Assembly (NCBI GenBank): GCA_002426015.1
Contig: DINS01000009.1
Coordinates: 18,982 to 76,482 of the forward strand
From: Flavobacteriaceae bacterium UBA5534
GTDB taxonomy: Bacteria > Bacteroidota > Bacteroidia > Flavobacteriales > Flavobacteriaceae
Length of the DNA: 57,501 bases
Direction of reading: 5' to 3'
The stretch's first letter is position 1; every line of letters starts with the position of its first letter. A program made the position numbers and the translations under genes. The notes below the pieces were generated by a model that saw only the letters and a list, made by a program, of their open reading frames with translations, made no database searches and was not told the DNA's origin. This document shows, piece after piece, positions 7,655-16,401 of the stretch.

Positions 7655-10207
7655 TTATCCACATTTGGAAGACCCACAATCTTTACAAGTGAGGCAACCC
7701 TCTTGATAAATTAGATTTTCCGACTTACAGTTACTACAGGTTTGTCCTTTAGCCTGTGTTCCGTCTTCCACATAACGTTTTAAAGCTCTCACAACTCCAT
7801 TTTTCCAGGTGTTGATGGATTCGCTATCGAGTTGCAAACTGTTGATTAAATCCACTATTTTATCGATTGGCATACCATGGCGCAATGTACTTGATATCAA
7901 TTTGGCATAGTTCCAATACTCCGGATTGAACTTATGCGACAAGCCTTCAATAGTCGTTTTATAACCTCTTATGTTTTTATATTGAAAATCATACCGTGAC
8001 GTTCCGTCTTCGTTTCTGTTTTTGATAATCAACCCTTCATTGGCCCAACGCGGAATTAAGATACCATCTTCATCATCTGCCAATCCCGTAAAAATCTCAT
8101 AAGGTTTACCATCTATCAATCCGATGAAGGCAATCCATTTTTCTTTATTATTTTGAAAACGCACCACATCAGCTTCGAGCACTTGTGGTCGCTTCGTTGG
8201 GAAATGAGTCAAGGTTTCATCGTCTTCCTCCTTTTTTTCTTCATTGGAAATCAACACGCCAGAACGTGAGCCATCTCTATAAACAGTCACACCTTTACAT
8301 CCTGCCTCCCATGCTTCCAAATATAATTTTCCAACCAACTCTTCAGTAGCGTCATTTGGTAGATTAATTGTCACACTAATGGAATGGTCCACCCATTTTT
8401 GAACGGCACCTTGCATGGACACTTTGCTCATCCAATCTACATCATTGGAAGTCGCTTTATAATATGGTGATTTTTTGACCAAAGCATCCAATTCTTTTTG
8501 CTCATAGTTTTTTGAAATATCGTGGCCATTGACTTCCATCCATTGTTTAAATCTGTGATGAAATACCACATATTCTTCCCAAGAATCACCAACTTCATCC
8601 ACAAAATCAACTCGTGCTTCTTTATCATTAGGATTTACCTTTCGACGACGTTTGTAAACCGGAAGAAATACAGGTTCAATTCCAGAAGTGGTTTGCGTCA
8701 TTAAGCTTGTAGTTCCTGTTGGTGCAATGGTCAACAAAGCGATATTACGTCTTCCGTACTCTGTCATATCGTAATACAACTTTTCGTCTTGGGCTTTTAA
8801 TCGTTGGATAAAAGGGTTGTTTTTTTCGCGTTCGGCATTAAACACAGTGAAAGCTCCACGCTCTTTTGCCATGGCAACCGAAGCACGATACACCTCAACT
8901 GCCAATGTTTTATGAACTTCAACAGAAAATTCATTCCCTTTTTTACTACCATATTGAATCCCTAGGGCTGCCAACATATCGCCTTCTGCCGTAATTCCAA
9001 TACCTGTTCTTCGACCTTCTTCAGCTTTCGTTTTGATATTTATCCAAAGATTGCGTTCAGTAGCTTTGACCTCTTCCAATTCTGGATCTGCATCAATTTT
9101 TTGAATAATCACATCGATTTTTTCCAATTCCAAATCGATGATATCATCCATAATACGTTGGGCAGCAACAGCATGTTTTTTAAACAATTCAAAATTGAAT
9201 TTAGCTTGTTTTGTAAATGGTTGTTCTACGTATGAAAACAAATTAATTGCCAACAGCCTACAAGAATCATAAGGACATAATGGAATTTCGCCACAAGGAT
9301 TTGTAGAAACCGTTTTATAACCCAAATCGGCATAGCAATCTGGAAGTGACTCTTTGATGATCGTATCCCAAAACAAAATACCTGGTTCGGCCGATTTCCA
9401 TGCGTTATGCACAATTTTTTTCCAAAGTGAATTGGCTTCAATGGTCTTTGTGAATTTAGGATTGGCACTGAAAATAGGATACTTTTGAGTGTAATCACTA
9501 TTCGTTTTAACCGCTTTCATAAACTCGTCATCAATTCGCACAGACACATTGGCTCCTGTCACTTTACCTTGCTCCAATTTAGCATTGATAAAATCTTCAG
9601 AATCTGGATGATTTATAGATACTGATAACATCAAGGCGCCTCTACGACCATCTTGTGCGACTTCGCGTGTGGAATTTGAGTAACGCTCCATAAATGGCAC
9701 AATACCTGTAGATGTCAATGCTGAATTTTTAACAGGTGACCCTTTTGGTCTAATGTGGGACAAATCGTGCCCAACACCTCCTCGGCGTTTCATTAGTTGC
9801 ACTTGCTCCTGATCAATCTTCATTATGCCTCCATATGAATCAGATTCGCCAGAGTTACCTATAACAAAACAATTGGAAAGTGAAGCAATCTGAAATGGAT
9901 TGCCTATTCCAGCCATTGGGCTACCTTGTGGTACGATGTATTTAAAATCCTTAATCAAATCAAAAACGTCTTGCTCTGTCATTGGGTTTGGGTAACGTGA
10001 CTCTATTCGAGCAATTTCTTTTGCTATTCGCCAGTGCATATCATCAGGTGTCGATTCATAAATATTGCCTTCGGAATCTTTCAAGGCATACTTATTAAGC
10101 CATACACGAGCTGCAAGATCATCACCTCTAAAGTAGGCTAATGCTGCTTCAAAAGCTTCTTCTTGTGTGTAAATGGTTTTTGGAGTTGTTAAGGTTTCAA
10201 CTTTCAT
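7655..10207 (-). CDS. nrdJ: Adenosylcobalamin-dependent ribonucleotide reductase (class II)
   Basis: Reduces ribonucleotides to deoxyribonucleotides using adenosylcobalamin as radical source, so it needs neither oxygen nor a second subunit. The 850-residue chain shows the class II landmarks: SLSNCFVIG with the first redox Cys (~113), NPCGEIPL (303-310) carrying the catalytic Cys and Glu, IAPTGTTSLM, and a C-terminal cysteine cluster (821-850: CSNC, then CLTCKDC and KCG) that probably re-reduces the active site and may bind zinc. The gene is followed by a strong terminator and stands alone. No cobalamin riboswitch or clear NrdR box is visible in the 260 bases upstream. Confidence 0.95.
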   Translation of the reverse strand: MKVETLTTPKTIYTQEEAFEAALAYFRGDDLAARVWLNKYALKDSEGNIYESTPDDMHWRIAKEIARIESRYPNPMTEQDVFDLIKDFKYIVPQGSPMAGIGNPFQIASLSNCFVIGNSGESDSYGGIMKIDQEQVQLMKRRGGVGHDLSHIRPKGSPVKNSALTSTGIVPFMERYSNSTREVAQDGRRGALMLSVSINHPDSEDFINAKLEQGKVTGANVSVRIDDEFMKAVKTNSDYTQKYPIFSANPKFTKTIEANSLWKKIVHNAWKSAEPGILFWDTIIKESLPDCYADLGYKTVSTNPCGEIPLCPYDSCRLLAINLFSYVEQPFTKQAKFNFELFKKHAVAAQRIMDDIIDLELEKIDVIIQKIDADPELEEVKATERNLWINIKTKAEEGRRTGIGITAEGDMLAALGIQYGSKKGNEFSVEVHKTLAVEVYRASVAMAKERGAFTVFNAEREKNNPFIQRLKAQDEKLYYDMTEYGRRNIALLTIAPTGTTSLMTQTTSGIEPVFLPVYKRRRKVNPNDKEARVDFVDEVGDSWEEYVVFHHRFKQWMEVNGHDISKNYEQKELDALVKKSPYYKATSNDVDWMSKVSMQGAVQKWVDHSISVTINLPNDATEELVGKLYLEAWEAGCKGVTVYRDGSRSGVLISNEEKKEEDDETLTHFPTKRPQVLEADVVRFQNNKEKWIAFIGLIDGKPYEIFTGLADDEDGILIPRWANEGLIIKNRNEDGTSRYDFQYKNIRGYKTTIEGLSHKFNPEYWNYAKLISSTLRHGMPIDKIVDLINSLQLDSESINTWKNGVVRALKRYVEDGTQAKGQTCSNCKSENLIYQEGCLTCKDCGSSKCG

Positions 10208-10469
10208 TGGTTATTATTCTTTATAAGGATTAATTGGTTTTTTTTAGAAAGCATAAATAAACAAAAAAAAGATAACTTAAAACATGACAAAAATCATAAA
10301 GTTTACAAGCAAATAGACTTAAATTGTTGAAATACAATGTTTTAAAAATTTATCAACAATAAAAAGTTAACAAATTTTGAAAATAAAAAATGAAGTGTCA
10401 AAGCGCAGACTGAAGTTAGGTTGCACTGCTTTTTATGTCAATAAAGAGGCTGTTTTTAATAAAAAAGAA
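10208..10469. other. Intergenic region between nrdJ and purM
   Basis: Very AT-rich, without an open frame. It contains one perfect 8-base inverted repeat, ATTGTTGA (10323-10330) and TCAACAAT (10353-10360), separated by 22 bases. It is not a good match to the NrdR box, and no cobalamin riboswitch core is present. No clear terminator follows purM. Confidence 0.5.
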
Positions 10470-11648
10470 TTAATACTCAAAAACTCCAAACTCGCTTTTT
10501 ATAGTTAATTTCTTTTCTGATGATGCTTCAACTCTACCAACAATTTGAGCATCGACATTAAATGATTTAGAAATTGAAATTAAATCTTCAGCTACTTCTG
10601 GAGATACATACAACTCCATACGATGCCCACAATTAAATACTTGATACATTTCTTTCCAATCTGTTTTTGATTGTTCTTGTATTAGTTTAAAAAGTGGTGG
10701 AATTGAAAATAAATTATCTTTTATAATATGTAGATTGTTTATAAAATGAAGAATTTTGGTTTGGGCTCCTCCACTACAATGCACCATTCCATGAATATCT
10801 TTCGAATTGTATTTTGATAGTATTTTTTTAATGATTGGCGCATAGGTTCTTGTTGGCGATAATACTAATTTACCAGCATCAATAGGAGAGTTTTCTACTT
10901 TATCGGTTAATTTTACTTGTCCAGAATACACTAAATTTTTAGGTACTGAAGCATCAAAACTTTCAGGAAATTTTTCAGCTAAATAGTTATGAAACACATC
11001 ATGACGCGCAGATGTTAATCCATTACTTCCCATTCCTCCATTATATGTTTTCTCATAAGTAGCTTGACCTGACGATGACAAGCCAACTATAACATCGCCT
11101 GCTTTTATATTTGCATTATCAATAACATCGCTACGTTTCATACGTGCTGTTACAGTAGAATCAACAATTATTGTGCGAACTAAATCGCCAACATCAGCAG
11201 TTTCACCTCCTGTTGAATGTATAGTAACTCCAAACGATTTTAATTCAGAGATTAACTCTTCTGTACCATTAATGATTGCCGAAATAACTTCTCCTGTTAT
11301 TAAATTCTTATTTCTACCAATGGTTGATGATAACATAATGTTATCTGTAGCTCCTACACATAACAAATCGTCAATATTCATAATCAAGGCATCTTGAGCG
11401 ATACCCTTCCACACAGAAATATCTCCAGTTTCCTTCCAATACATATAAGCAAGTGATGATTTTGTACCTGCCCCATCTGCATGCATAATAAGACAATACT
11501 TATTATCGTTTGTTAAATAATCTGGTACAATTTTGCAAAATGCTTGTGGAAATAATCCTTTATCGATGTTTTTGATAGCGTTATGCACATCTTCTTTAGA
11601 TGCAGAAACACCTCTTTGCGCATATCGTTTACTTATGTCTTGACTCAT
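10470..11648 (-). CDS. purM: Phosphoribosylformylglycinamidine cyclo-ligase (AIR synthase)
   Basis: Closes the imidazole ring of AIR from FGAM with ATP, a step of purine synthesis. At 392 residues it is the longer form found in Bacteroidota. Family motifs include YAQRGVSASKEDV at the N-terminus, MHADGAGTKSSLAY (ATP/substrate site), a STGGETADVGDLVRT segment and GLSSSGQATYE. The C-terminal half (VHCSGGAQTKIL, VFNCGHRMELY) matches the second domain of the PurM fold. It starts 37 bases downstream of the barrel gene stop, which may place both on one transcript. Confidence 0.88.
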   Translation of the reverse strand: MSQDISKRYAQRGVSASKEDVHNAIKNIDKGLFPQAFCKIVPDYLTNDNKYCLIMHADGAGTKSSLAYMYWKETGDISVWKGIAQDALIMNIDDLLCVGATDNIMLSSTIGRNKNLITGEVISAIINGTEELISELKSFGVTIHSTGGETADVGDLVRTIIVDSTVTARMKRSDVIDNANIKAGDVIVGLSSSGQATYEKTYNGGMGSNGLTSARHDVFHNYLAEKFPESFDASVPKNLVYSGQVKLTDKVENSPIDAGKLVLSPTRTYAPIIKKILSKYNSKDIHGMVHCSGGAQTKILHFINNLHIIKDNLFSIPPLFKLIQEQSKTDWKEMYQVFNCGHRMELYVSPEVAEDLISISKSFNVDAQIVGRVEASSEKKLTIKSEFGVFEY

Positions 11649-11684
11649 AACTTTGTTTGGATATGCAAAAATAAGGATTGTAAA

Positions 11685-12365
11685 TTAGTTTTTGTCTATT
11701 ATTGGATTCGTTTTAAGTGTAGATTTTTGGCCTTTCTTTACTTTATGTCTTTTGGTGGAAGCATCAAAGTAAAAATTGGCTCCAAATCCAATTCTGAAGT
11801 ATGTATCATCTGCATCACCTGCAACAACCCCATCCAACTCATCACTGAACACATAATTGTAATCCGTAAAGAGTTTCAGCCCTAACCCATCGACAACGAT
11901 GACTTCTATTCCTCCTCCAAACTGAACTTTAGTAGCAGTTTGTTCAAAATAATTAGCCGCATTATAACCACCACCAGCAAAGACAAAAGGAGAGAAACGC
12001 TGTTGTGGCAACATTAAATATTCGAGATTTAAATCGAAAGACATAAAGCCTTCATTGAATTGGTTTTTATAGGCAAGGTTAAACTTGTTATACCCAATAT
12101 TGATATTCAAACTTGGCGTTAAATGCCTTTTATATCCTATATGAAAATAAATTTCGAACATTGGATCTACAAAATCCCCATTCATTACAGACGTACCTGC
12201 AGCAATATCAATGACGTTATTGCCTCTAAAGACTTTGAAATCTGTGTTGGTAAACAATAAAGAATCTTTTTTGACTGGAACGTCTTGGGCAAAAACCTGA
12301 ATCTGGAATACACTTAATAGTAATAGAAAAAGAGCTCTAATATAAAATGGCTTTGCTATCATCAA
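11685..12365 (-). CDS. Small outer-membrane beta-barrel protein
   Basis: A 226-residue exported protein: a signal peptide (residues ~1-26, ending VFAQ), a linker, then alternating hydrophobic strands rich in Gly and aromatic residues (IGYKRHLTPSLNINIGYNKF, FAGGGYNAANYF, IGFGANFYF), as in 8-stranded outer-membrane barrels. The Lys-rich C-terminal tail after the last strand is unusual for a barrel and is also present in the decayed paralogue at 12948-13699 (both end ..NPII..). The function is unknown. Its shape recalls OmpW/OmpA-like barrels, but no family motif is certain. Confidence 0.65.
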   Translation of the reverse strand: MMIAKPFYIRALFLLLLSVFQIQVFAQDVPVKKDSLLFTNTDFKVFRGNNVIDIAAGTSVMNGDFVDPMFEIYFHIGYKRHLTPSLNINIGYNKFNLAYKNQFNEGFMSFDLNLEYLMLPQQRFSPFVFAGGGYNAANYFEQTATKVQFGGGIEVIVVDGLGLKLFTDYNYVFSDELDGVVAGDADDTYFRIGFGANFYFDASTKRHKVKKGQKSTLKTNPIIDKN

Positions 12366-12605
12366 TTTTTCATTAATTAAACATCAGTTAATTAATAACA
12401 AAAGCAAATTGAATTCAACATTTGGGGTTTTGGATACGCAATATAACAAATTAATAATCAATATGTTATATTTTTAATATTTTCTCAAGTAGACATAAAA
12501 AAAGACAAACGAATTAAATATTTAATCGGTTTGTCTTTTTAATGTTCAGAACAGAATCTAAAACAAAGTTCTGAAAACTAACTTTTGCAATAAATAAAAA
12601 ATTAT
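12366..12605. other. Gap holding a terminator only
   Basis: Besides the terminator at 12499-12540 this AT-rich gap shows no open frame. It probably carries the promoter of the 226-residue barrel gene, but no complete TTG/TAnnTTTG pair was recognised. Confidence 0.4.
12499..12540 (-). terminator. Terminator of the 46-residue peptide gene
   Basis: A long hairpin: GACAAAC (12504-12510) with GTTTGTC (12529-12535) flanked by A and T runs, a 2x2 internal loop, and a palindromic upper stem (ATTAAAT/ATTTAAT, 12513-12526). The minus strand ends in a T run. Confidence 0.75.
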
Positions 12606-12746
12606 TTACGATCCTGATTTAAATCCGTTTTCGATTTTCACCACAGCATCTTTAGAAGCATCACCTTTGTTGTCTTTAGAATCATCTTGAGAGAACAATA
12701 ATGTAGCAAAAGCTAAAGCTGCCAAGCTTAACAATAACTTTTTCAT
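12606..12746 (-). CDS. 46-residue secreted peptide
   Basis: A short frame starting MKKLLLSLAALAFATLLFS, a textbook signal peptide, followed by about 27 mature residues (QDDSKDNKGDASKDAVVKIE and a short end FKSGS). The mature part is hydrophilic and rich in Asp, Lys and Ser. A strong terminator follows directly, and the codon pattern matches the neighbours, so I consider it a real gene. It sits between a barrel gene and that gene's broken paralogue, all on the minus strand. No family is recognised and no function can be assigned. Confidence 0.7.
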   Translation of the reverse strand: MKKLLLSLAALAFATLLFSQDDSKDNKGDASKDAVVKIENGFKSGS

Positions 12747-12947
12747 TTTTACAAATATTGATTAATAGCACTACAAATTTATAAAAATAACCCTCTGATT
12801 TTAAAGCTTTAACCACATTTTCGATGTATTCATAAAATTATGCGTTGAAATACATTTTTTATTAGTTATCTATACGTAGAGTTACGTACAACTCGACAAA
12901 AAAACCTTGTAAATACAAGGCCTTTGTTAAAATTATTCTACAGAAAA
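12747..12947. other. Gap between peptide gene and pseudogene
   Basis: Contains the pseudogene terminator (12898-12920) and presumably the peptide promoter. No other frame or RNA is seen. Confidence 0.4.
12898..12920 (-). terminator. Terminator of the barrel pseudogene
   Basis: CCTTGTA (12905-12911), AA loop, TACAAGG (12914-12920), followed on the minus strand by seven T. Confidence 0.75.
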
Positions 12948-13699
12948 TCAATTATTCTCTTTGTCTGGTTTTTCGAAAATAATAGGGTTAGACGTTATAA
13001 CCGTACCCTCTTGTTTATCGTTTTGCGAAACAGGTCTTTTTGTCTTTTCGGCTTTAACCGATTTAGAATCAGCCGCTTTATGTGAAACTGTTTTTGTATT
13101 TGCTTGATTTTTTGATCCAAAATAAAAATGCAATCCAACGGTCGGTCGCATTATAATAAATGCTGTTATCTGAAAGTTCTGGAATTAATGTAAAATCCTC
13201 TTGGTTCAATAAATAATTAGCTTCAGCATTGGCAAAAATCGCAAAGCTATCCGCAAACAGGTACTCTAACCCTATTCCTCCTTGCACTTTGTTATTAACC
13301 TCTTTAAAATCATTAGAAGTAATTGCTCCACCTCCAGCATAAATAAACGGTGACACTTTACTTTCAGGAAGCATATAAAACTCTAAATTAAGATCAAAAG
13401 ACAAATAGCCAATCGTTTTAAATTCATAATCTTTGATCCCAAACTTTTTAGCATTGACACCAATATTCACATAATCCCCAAAGAAACGCTTATATCCTAA
13501 TTGAATAGAATTTTCATAATCGGGATTATCAAAATCATTATTAATCAAAGTGCTTCTACCACCAAAACTAATACTATTGTTCTTTCGAAGGTTGGCATCA
13601 AAATCATGGATCTTGAACTTCGATTTGTTGCGCCAGTAAATCGCTAGAAAAAAGACCTATTGAAATAAAAAGAGAGAAAAGTAATATTAAATTCTTCAT
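12948..13699 (-). pseudogene. Frameshifted beta-barrel protein, paralogue of 11685-12365
   Basis: Three frame pieces join into one protein. From the ATG at 13699 a signal peptide (MKNLILLFSLFISIGLFSS, then DLLAQQ) runs into a TGA at 13604-13606. One frame over, DFDANLRKNNSISFGG continues through FAGGG-like barrel strands down to YYNAT near 13145, and a third frame gives VGLHFYFGSK and a Lys-rich tail ending NPIIFEKPDKENN at 12948. The second break is a tandem copy of GGTC (13140-13147): removing one copy restores YYNATVGLHFYFG, which lines up with TYFRIGFGANFYF of the intact paralogue. Removing one base near 13608 restores the first break. Both shifts act as +1. A sequencing error cannot be excluded, but the 4-base duplication looks like a true mutation. 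Confidence 0.8.
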
Positions 13700-14037
13700 T
13701 AGCCATTGATTTTTTTTAAAATTAAATTTGAATTTTGCCTATAAAAACCAAAGCAATAACTCTCAAAAAAAATAATGGATTAATGAATCAGTATATACTC
13801 ATAACAAAATCCGATATTATTGTTTGAGGGGAAAAACAGTTATAACATCAGTTGTTCTATTTTTACAAATAGCCACAAATTTATAGATCTTAAAAAACAC
13901 CAAGGTTTATATAACATCTATTAAACAAATAAATAACTAAAAAATATACGTGTAGGTAAAATTCGACAATTTGTTTAGGAAACTTGTTGAATGGCAGAAC
14001 AACACCATTTTTGTCGATAAAGCGTAAGAAATCAAAC
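13700..14037. other. Gap upstream of the pseudogene
   Basis: About 340 AT-rich bases without a plausible frame or RNA. It separates the glnN terminator from the pseudogene start. Confidence 0.4.
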
Positions 14038-14063
14038 AAAAAAACCTCGAATTATCGAGGTTT
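14038..14063 (-). terminator. glnN terminator
   Basis: AAACCTCGA (14042-14050), ATTA loop, TCGAGGTTT (14055-14063), with A and T runs outside. It lies 25 bases after the glnN stop and would work in both directions. Confidence 0.85.
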
Positions 14064-14087
14064 TTTTGTTTGGTAATTTTGACAACA

Positions 14088-16274
14088 TTACTTTGTAAAC
14101 AGTAATTCTCTATATTTAGTTAATGGCCAAAGCTCATCATCAACCAATAGCTCCAACTTATCGCAATGGTAACGAATATCGTCAAAAATCGGTTTTACCT
14201 TATGACAGTATTCAAGAGCTTTCTTTTCAACATCATCAATGGTATTGGCCTTTTTACGAGCATTGATTAGTTTTGTAACATCTGCATTGATTGATGCGAT
14301 GTGTCCAGAAATCTCTTCAATAAGATTCAATTGTTCTTGGGCAAATTTCTTAAAAGTTGCTCCATAGATTTCTTTGAGACCTTTAACGTTTTCAATTAAA
14401 ATATTTTGATACCTGACAGCTGTAGGCACAATATGGTTGCGCGCAATATCTCCAAGCACACGACCTTCAATCTGGATTCGTAACACATACTCTTCCATCT
14501 CTATTTCATAACGAGCTTCAGATTCTACTTTATTCATGATGCCTAAATCTTCGAAAAGGCTTAATGCCTTTTTGGACACTTTAGCTTTTAAAGCCTCTGG
14601 CGTTGTTTTATTATTGCTTAAGCCTCTCTTTTTGGCTTCTTTATGCCAAGCTTCACCATAACCATTTCCTTCAAACAAGATGTTTTTAGACTTCTTAATG
14701 TATTCTCTCAAAACATTAAATACTGCATCATCCTTTTTCATGTCCTTTTTCTCGATCAAAGCATCAACTTCAACTTTAAAATCGTTTAATTGTTTTGCCA
14801 CTATGGCATTCAAAACCGTCATGGCACTTGCACAATTGGCTTTAGAGCCTACTGCTCTAAATTCAAATTTGTTTCCTGTAAAAGCAAAAGGAGATGTTCT
14901 GTTTCTGTCAGTGTTATCCAACAATACATCTGGGATTTTACCGACAACATTCAGTTTTAAATCGGTTTTTTCTTCTGGTGATAATTTTCCATTGGTAACA
15001 TTTTCCAATTCGTTCAACACACTGGTTAATTGTGAACCAATAAATACCGAAATGATGGCAGGAGGCGCTTCATTGGCTCCCAGACGATGATCGTTACTTG
15101 CCGAAGCAATAGCTGCTCTCAACAACTCTTCATTATCATTAACAGCTTTAATCGTATTTATAAAAAAGGTCAAAAATTGAAGATTACTCATTGGTGTTTT
15201 TCCAGGACCCAGAAGATTAACTCCAGTGTCAGTACTCAAACTCCAGTTGTTATGTTTACCAGAACCGTTGACGCCTGCAAATGGTTTCTCATGAAACAGT
15301 ACTTTAAAATTATGTCTGTCTGCAACCTTATCCATCACGTCCATCAAAAGGGAGTTATGATCAACCGCTAGATTAGCTTCATCGTAGATTGGCGCCAATT
15401 CAAATTGATTAGGTGCCACTTCATTGTGACGTGTTTTTACAGGGATTCCCAGCAACATACATTCGGTTTCCAAATCTCTCATATACGCTAAAGCTCTACT
15501 TGGTATAGAACCAAAATAATGGTCATCCAACTGCTGCCCTTTGGCTGGAGAATGTCCAAGCAAGGTTCGTCCTGTCAAAACAATATCAGGTCTTGAATTT
15601 GCCAACGCACTATCGATCAAAAAATATTCTTGTTCCCAACCCAAAGAAGCGTTGACCTTCTTTACATTTTTATCAAAATATTTGCAAACAGCAACTGCAG
15701 CAGTATCAACTGCCTGCAAAGCTCTTAAAAGTGGTGTTTTATAGTCAAGCGCCTCACCTGTATATGCCACAAAAACTGTTGGAATACACAAGGTCGTCCC
15801 ATAAATAAATGCTGGCGATGTTGGGTCCCAAGCCGTATAACCACGAGCTTCAAATGTGTTTCTGATGCCTCCATTTGGAAAGCTTGACGCATCTGGTTCT
15901 TGTTGTACCAACTGACTTCCTCCAAATTTTTCAATTGCCAAACCGTTTCCGATGGTTTCAAAAAAGGCATCGTGCTTTTCGGCAGTTGCACCTGTCAATG
16001 GCTGAAACCAATGTGTGTAATGGGTAGCACCTTTCGAAATAGCCCACTCTTTCATTCCTGTAGAAATATGATCGGCTACGATACGGTCGATTTTCGTTCC
16101 GTTTTGGTGCGCATCCATGACACTTTTAAAAGCTTCCTTGGTCAAATATTGACGCATTGTTGCTTCATTGAACACATTAGAACCGAAAATTAACGAACGA
16201 CGCTCATTCTCTTCGACGTGAAGAGGTTTATGTTTGAGCGATTCTTTGATAGCGTGAAAACGTAATGTTGACAT
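14088..16274 (-). CDS. glnN: Glutamine synthetase type III
   Basis: Makes glutamine from glutamate, ammonia and ATP in the cytoplasm. The 728-residue length and the N-terminal GSIII domain (IFGSNVFNEATMRQYL, ATHYTHWFQPLTGATAEKHD) separate it from the ~450-residue GSI. Catalytic-domain signatures include WEQEYFLID, RHNEVAPNQFELAPI, FAGVNGSGKHNNWSL (with the ATP-binding Gly/His set) and NDHRLGANEAPPA. The C-terminal 200 residues are helical. It is a single-gene unit between a terminator and its own promoter region; no regulator such as glnB is adjacent. Confidence 0.97.
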   Translation of the reverse strand: MSTLRFHAIKESLKHKPLHVEENERRSLIFGSNVFNEATMRQYLTKEAFKSVMDAHQNGTKIDRIVADHISTGMKEWAISKGATHYTHWFQPLTGATAEKHDAFFETIGNGLAIEKFGGSQLVQQEPDASSFPNGGIRNTFEARGYTAWDPTSPAFIYGTTLCIPTVFVAYTGEALDYKTPLLRALQAVDTAAVAVCKYFDKNVKKVNASLGWEQEYFLIDSALANSRPDIVLTGRTLLGHSPAKGQQLDDHYFGSIPSRALAYMRDLETECMLLGIPVKTRHNEVAPNQFELAPIYDEANLAVDHNSLLMDVMDKVADRHNFKVLFHEKPFAGVNGSGKHNNWSLSTDTGVNLLGPGKTPMSNLQFLTFFINTIKAVNDNEELLRAAIASASNDHRLGANEAPPAIISVFIGSQLTSVLNELENVTNGKLSPEEKTDLKLNVVGKIPDVLLDNTDRNRTSPFAFTGNKFEFRAVGSKANCASAMTVLNAIVAKQLNDFKVEVDALIEKKDMKKDDAVFNVLREYIKKSKNILFEGNGYGEAWHKEAKKRGLSNNKTTPEALKAKVSKKALSLFEDLGIMNKVESEARYEIEMEEYVLRIQIEGRVLGDIARNHIVPTAVRYQNILIENVKGLKEIYGATFKKFAQEQLNLIEEISGHIASINADVTKLINARKKANTIDDVEKKALEYCHKVKPIFDDIRYHCDKLELLVDDELWPLTKYRELLFTK

Positions 16275-16305
16275 AATTATTTGGTTTGATTAAATTTTGA
16301 TAGGG

Positions 16306-16313
16306 CAAATCTA
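16306..16313 (-). promoter_or_regulatory. Putative -7 box of glnN
   Basis: TAGATTTG on the minus strand, 32 bases before the glnN ATG. The nearest TTG is only 14 bases upstream of it, shorter than the usual 17-23. Confidence 0.45.
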
Positions 16314-16332
16314 TCAAAAAATCAATTCAAAA

Positions 16333-16360
16333 TAAAAAATACCCTAAAAAAAATAGGGTA
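16333..16360 (-). terminator. Terminator of the CaCA antiporter gene
   Basis: TACCCTA (16340-16346), seven-A loop and TAGGGTA (16354-16360), followed on the minus strand by a T run. It lies 42 bases after the antiporter stop. Confidence 0.8.
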
Positions 16361-16401
16361 AGTTGTCAACAAATCGATAAAATACTATTTTACCCCCTTA
16401 A

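Noticed and set aside
10208..10469. Cobalamin riboswitch or NrdR box before nrdJ
   Set aside because: No conserved core or 16-base NrdR palindrome is present; only one unrelated inverted repeat.
13078..13548. Stand-alone 156-residue protein from a TTG start
   Set aside because: It lacks a signal peptide and ends in a frame unlike the paralogue; joining three frames explains it better as a pseudogene.
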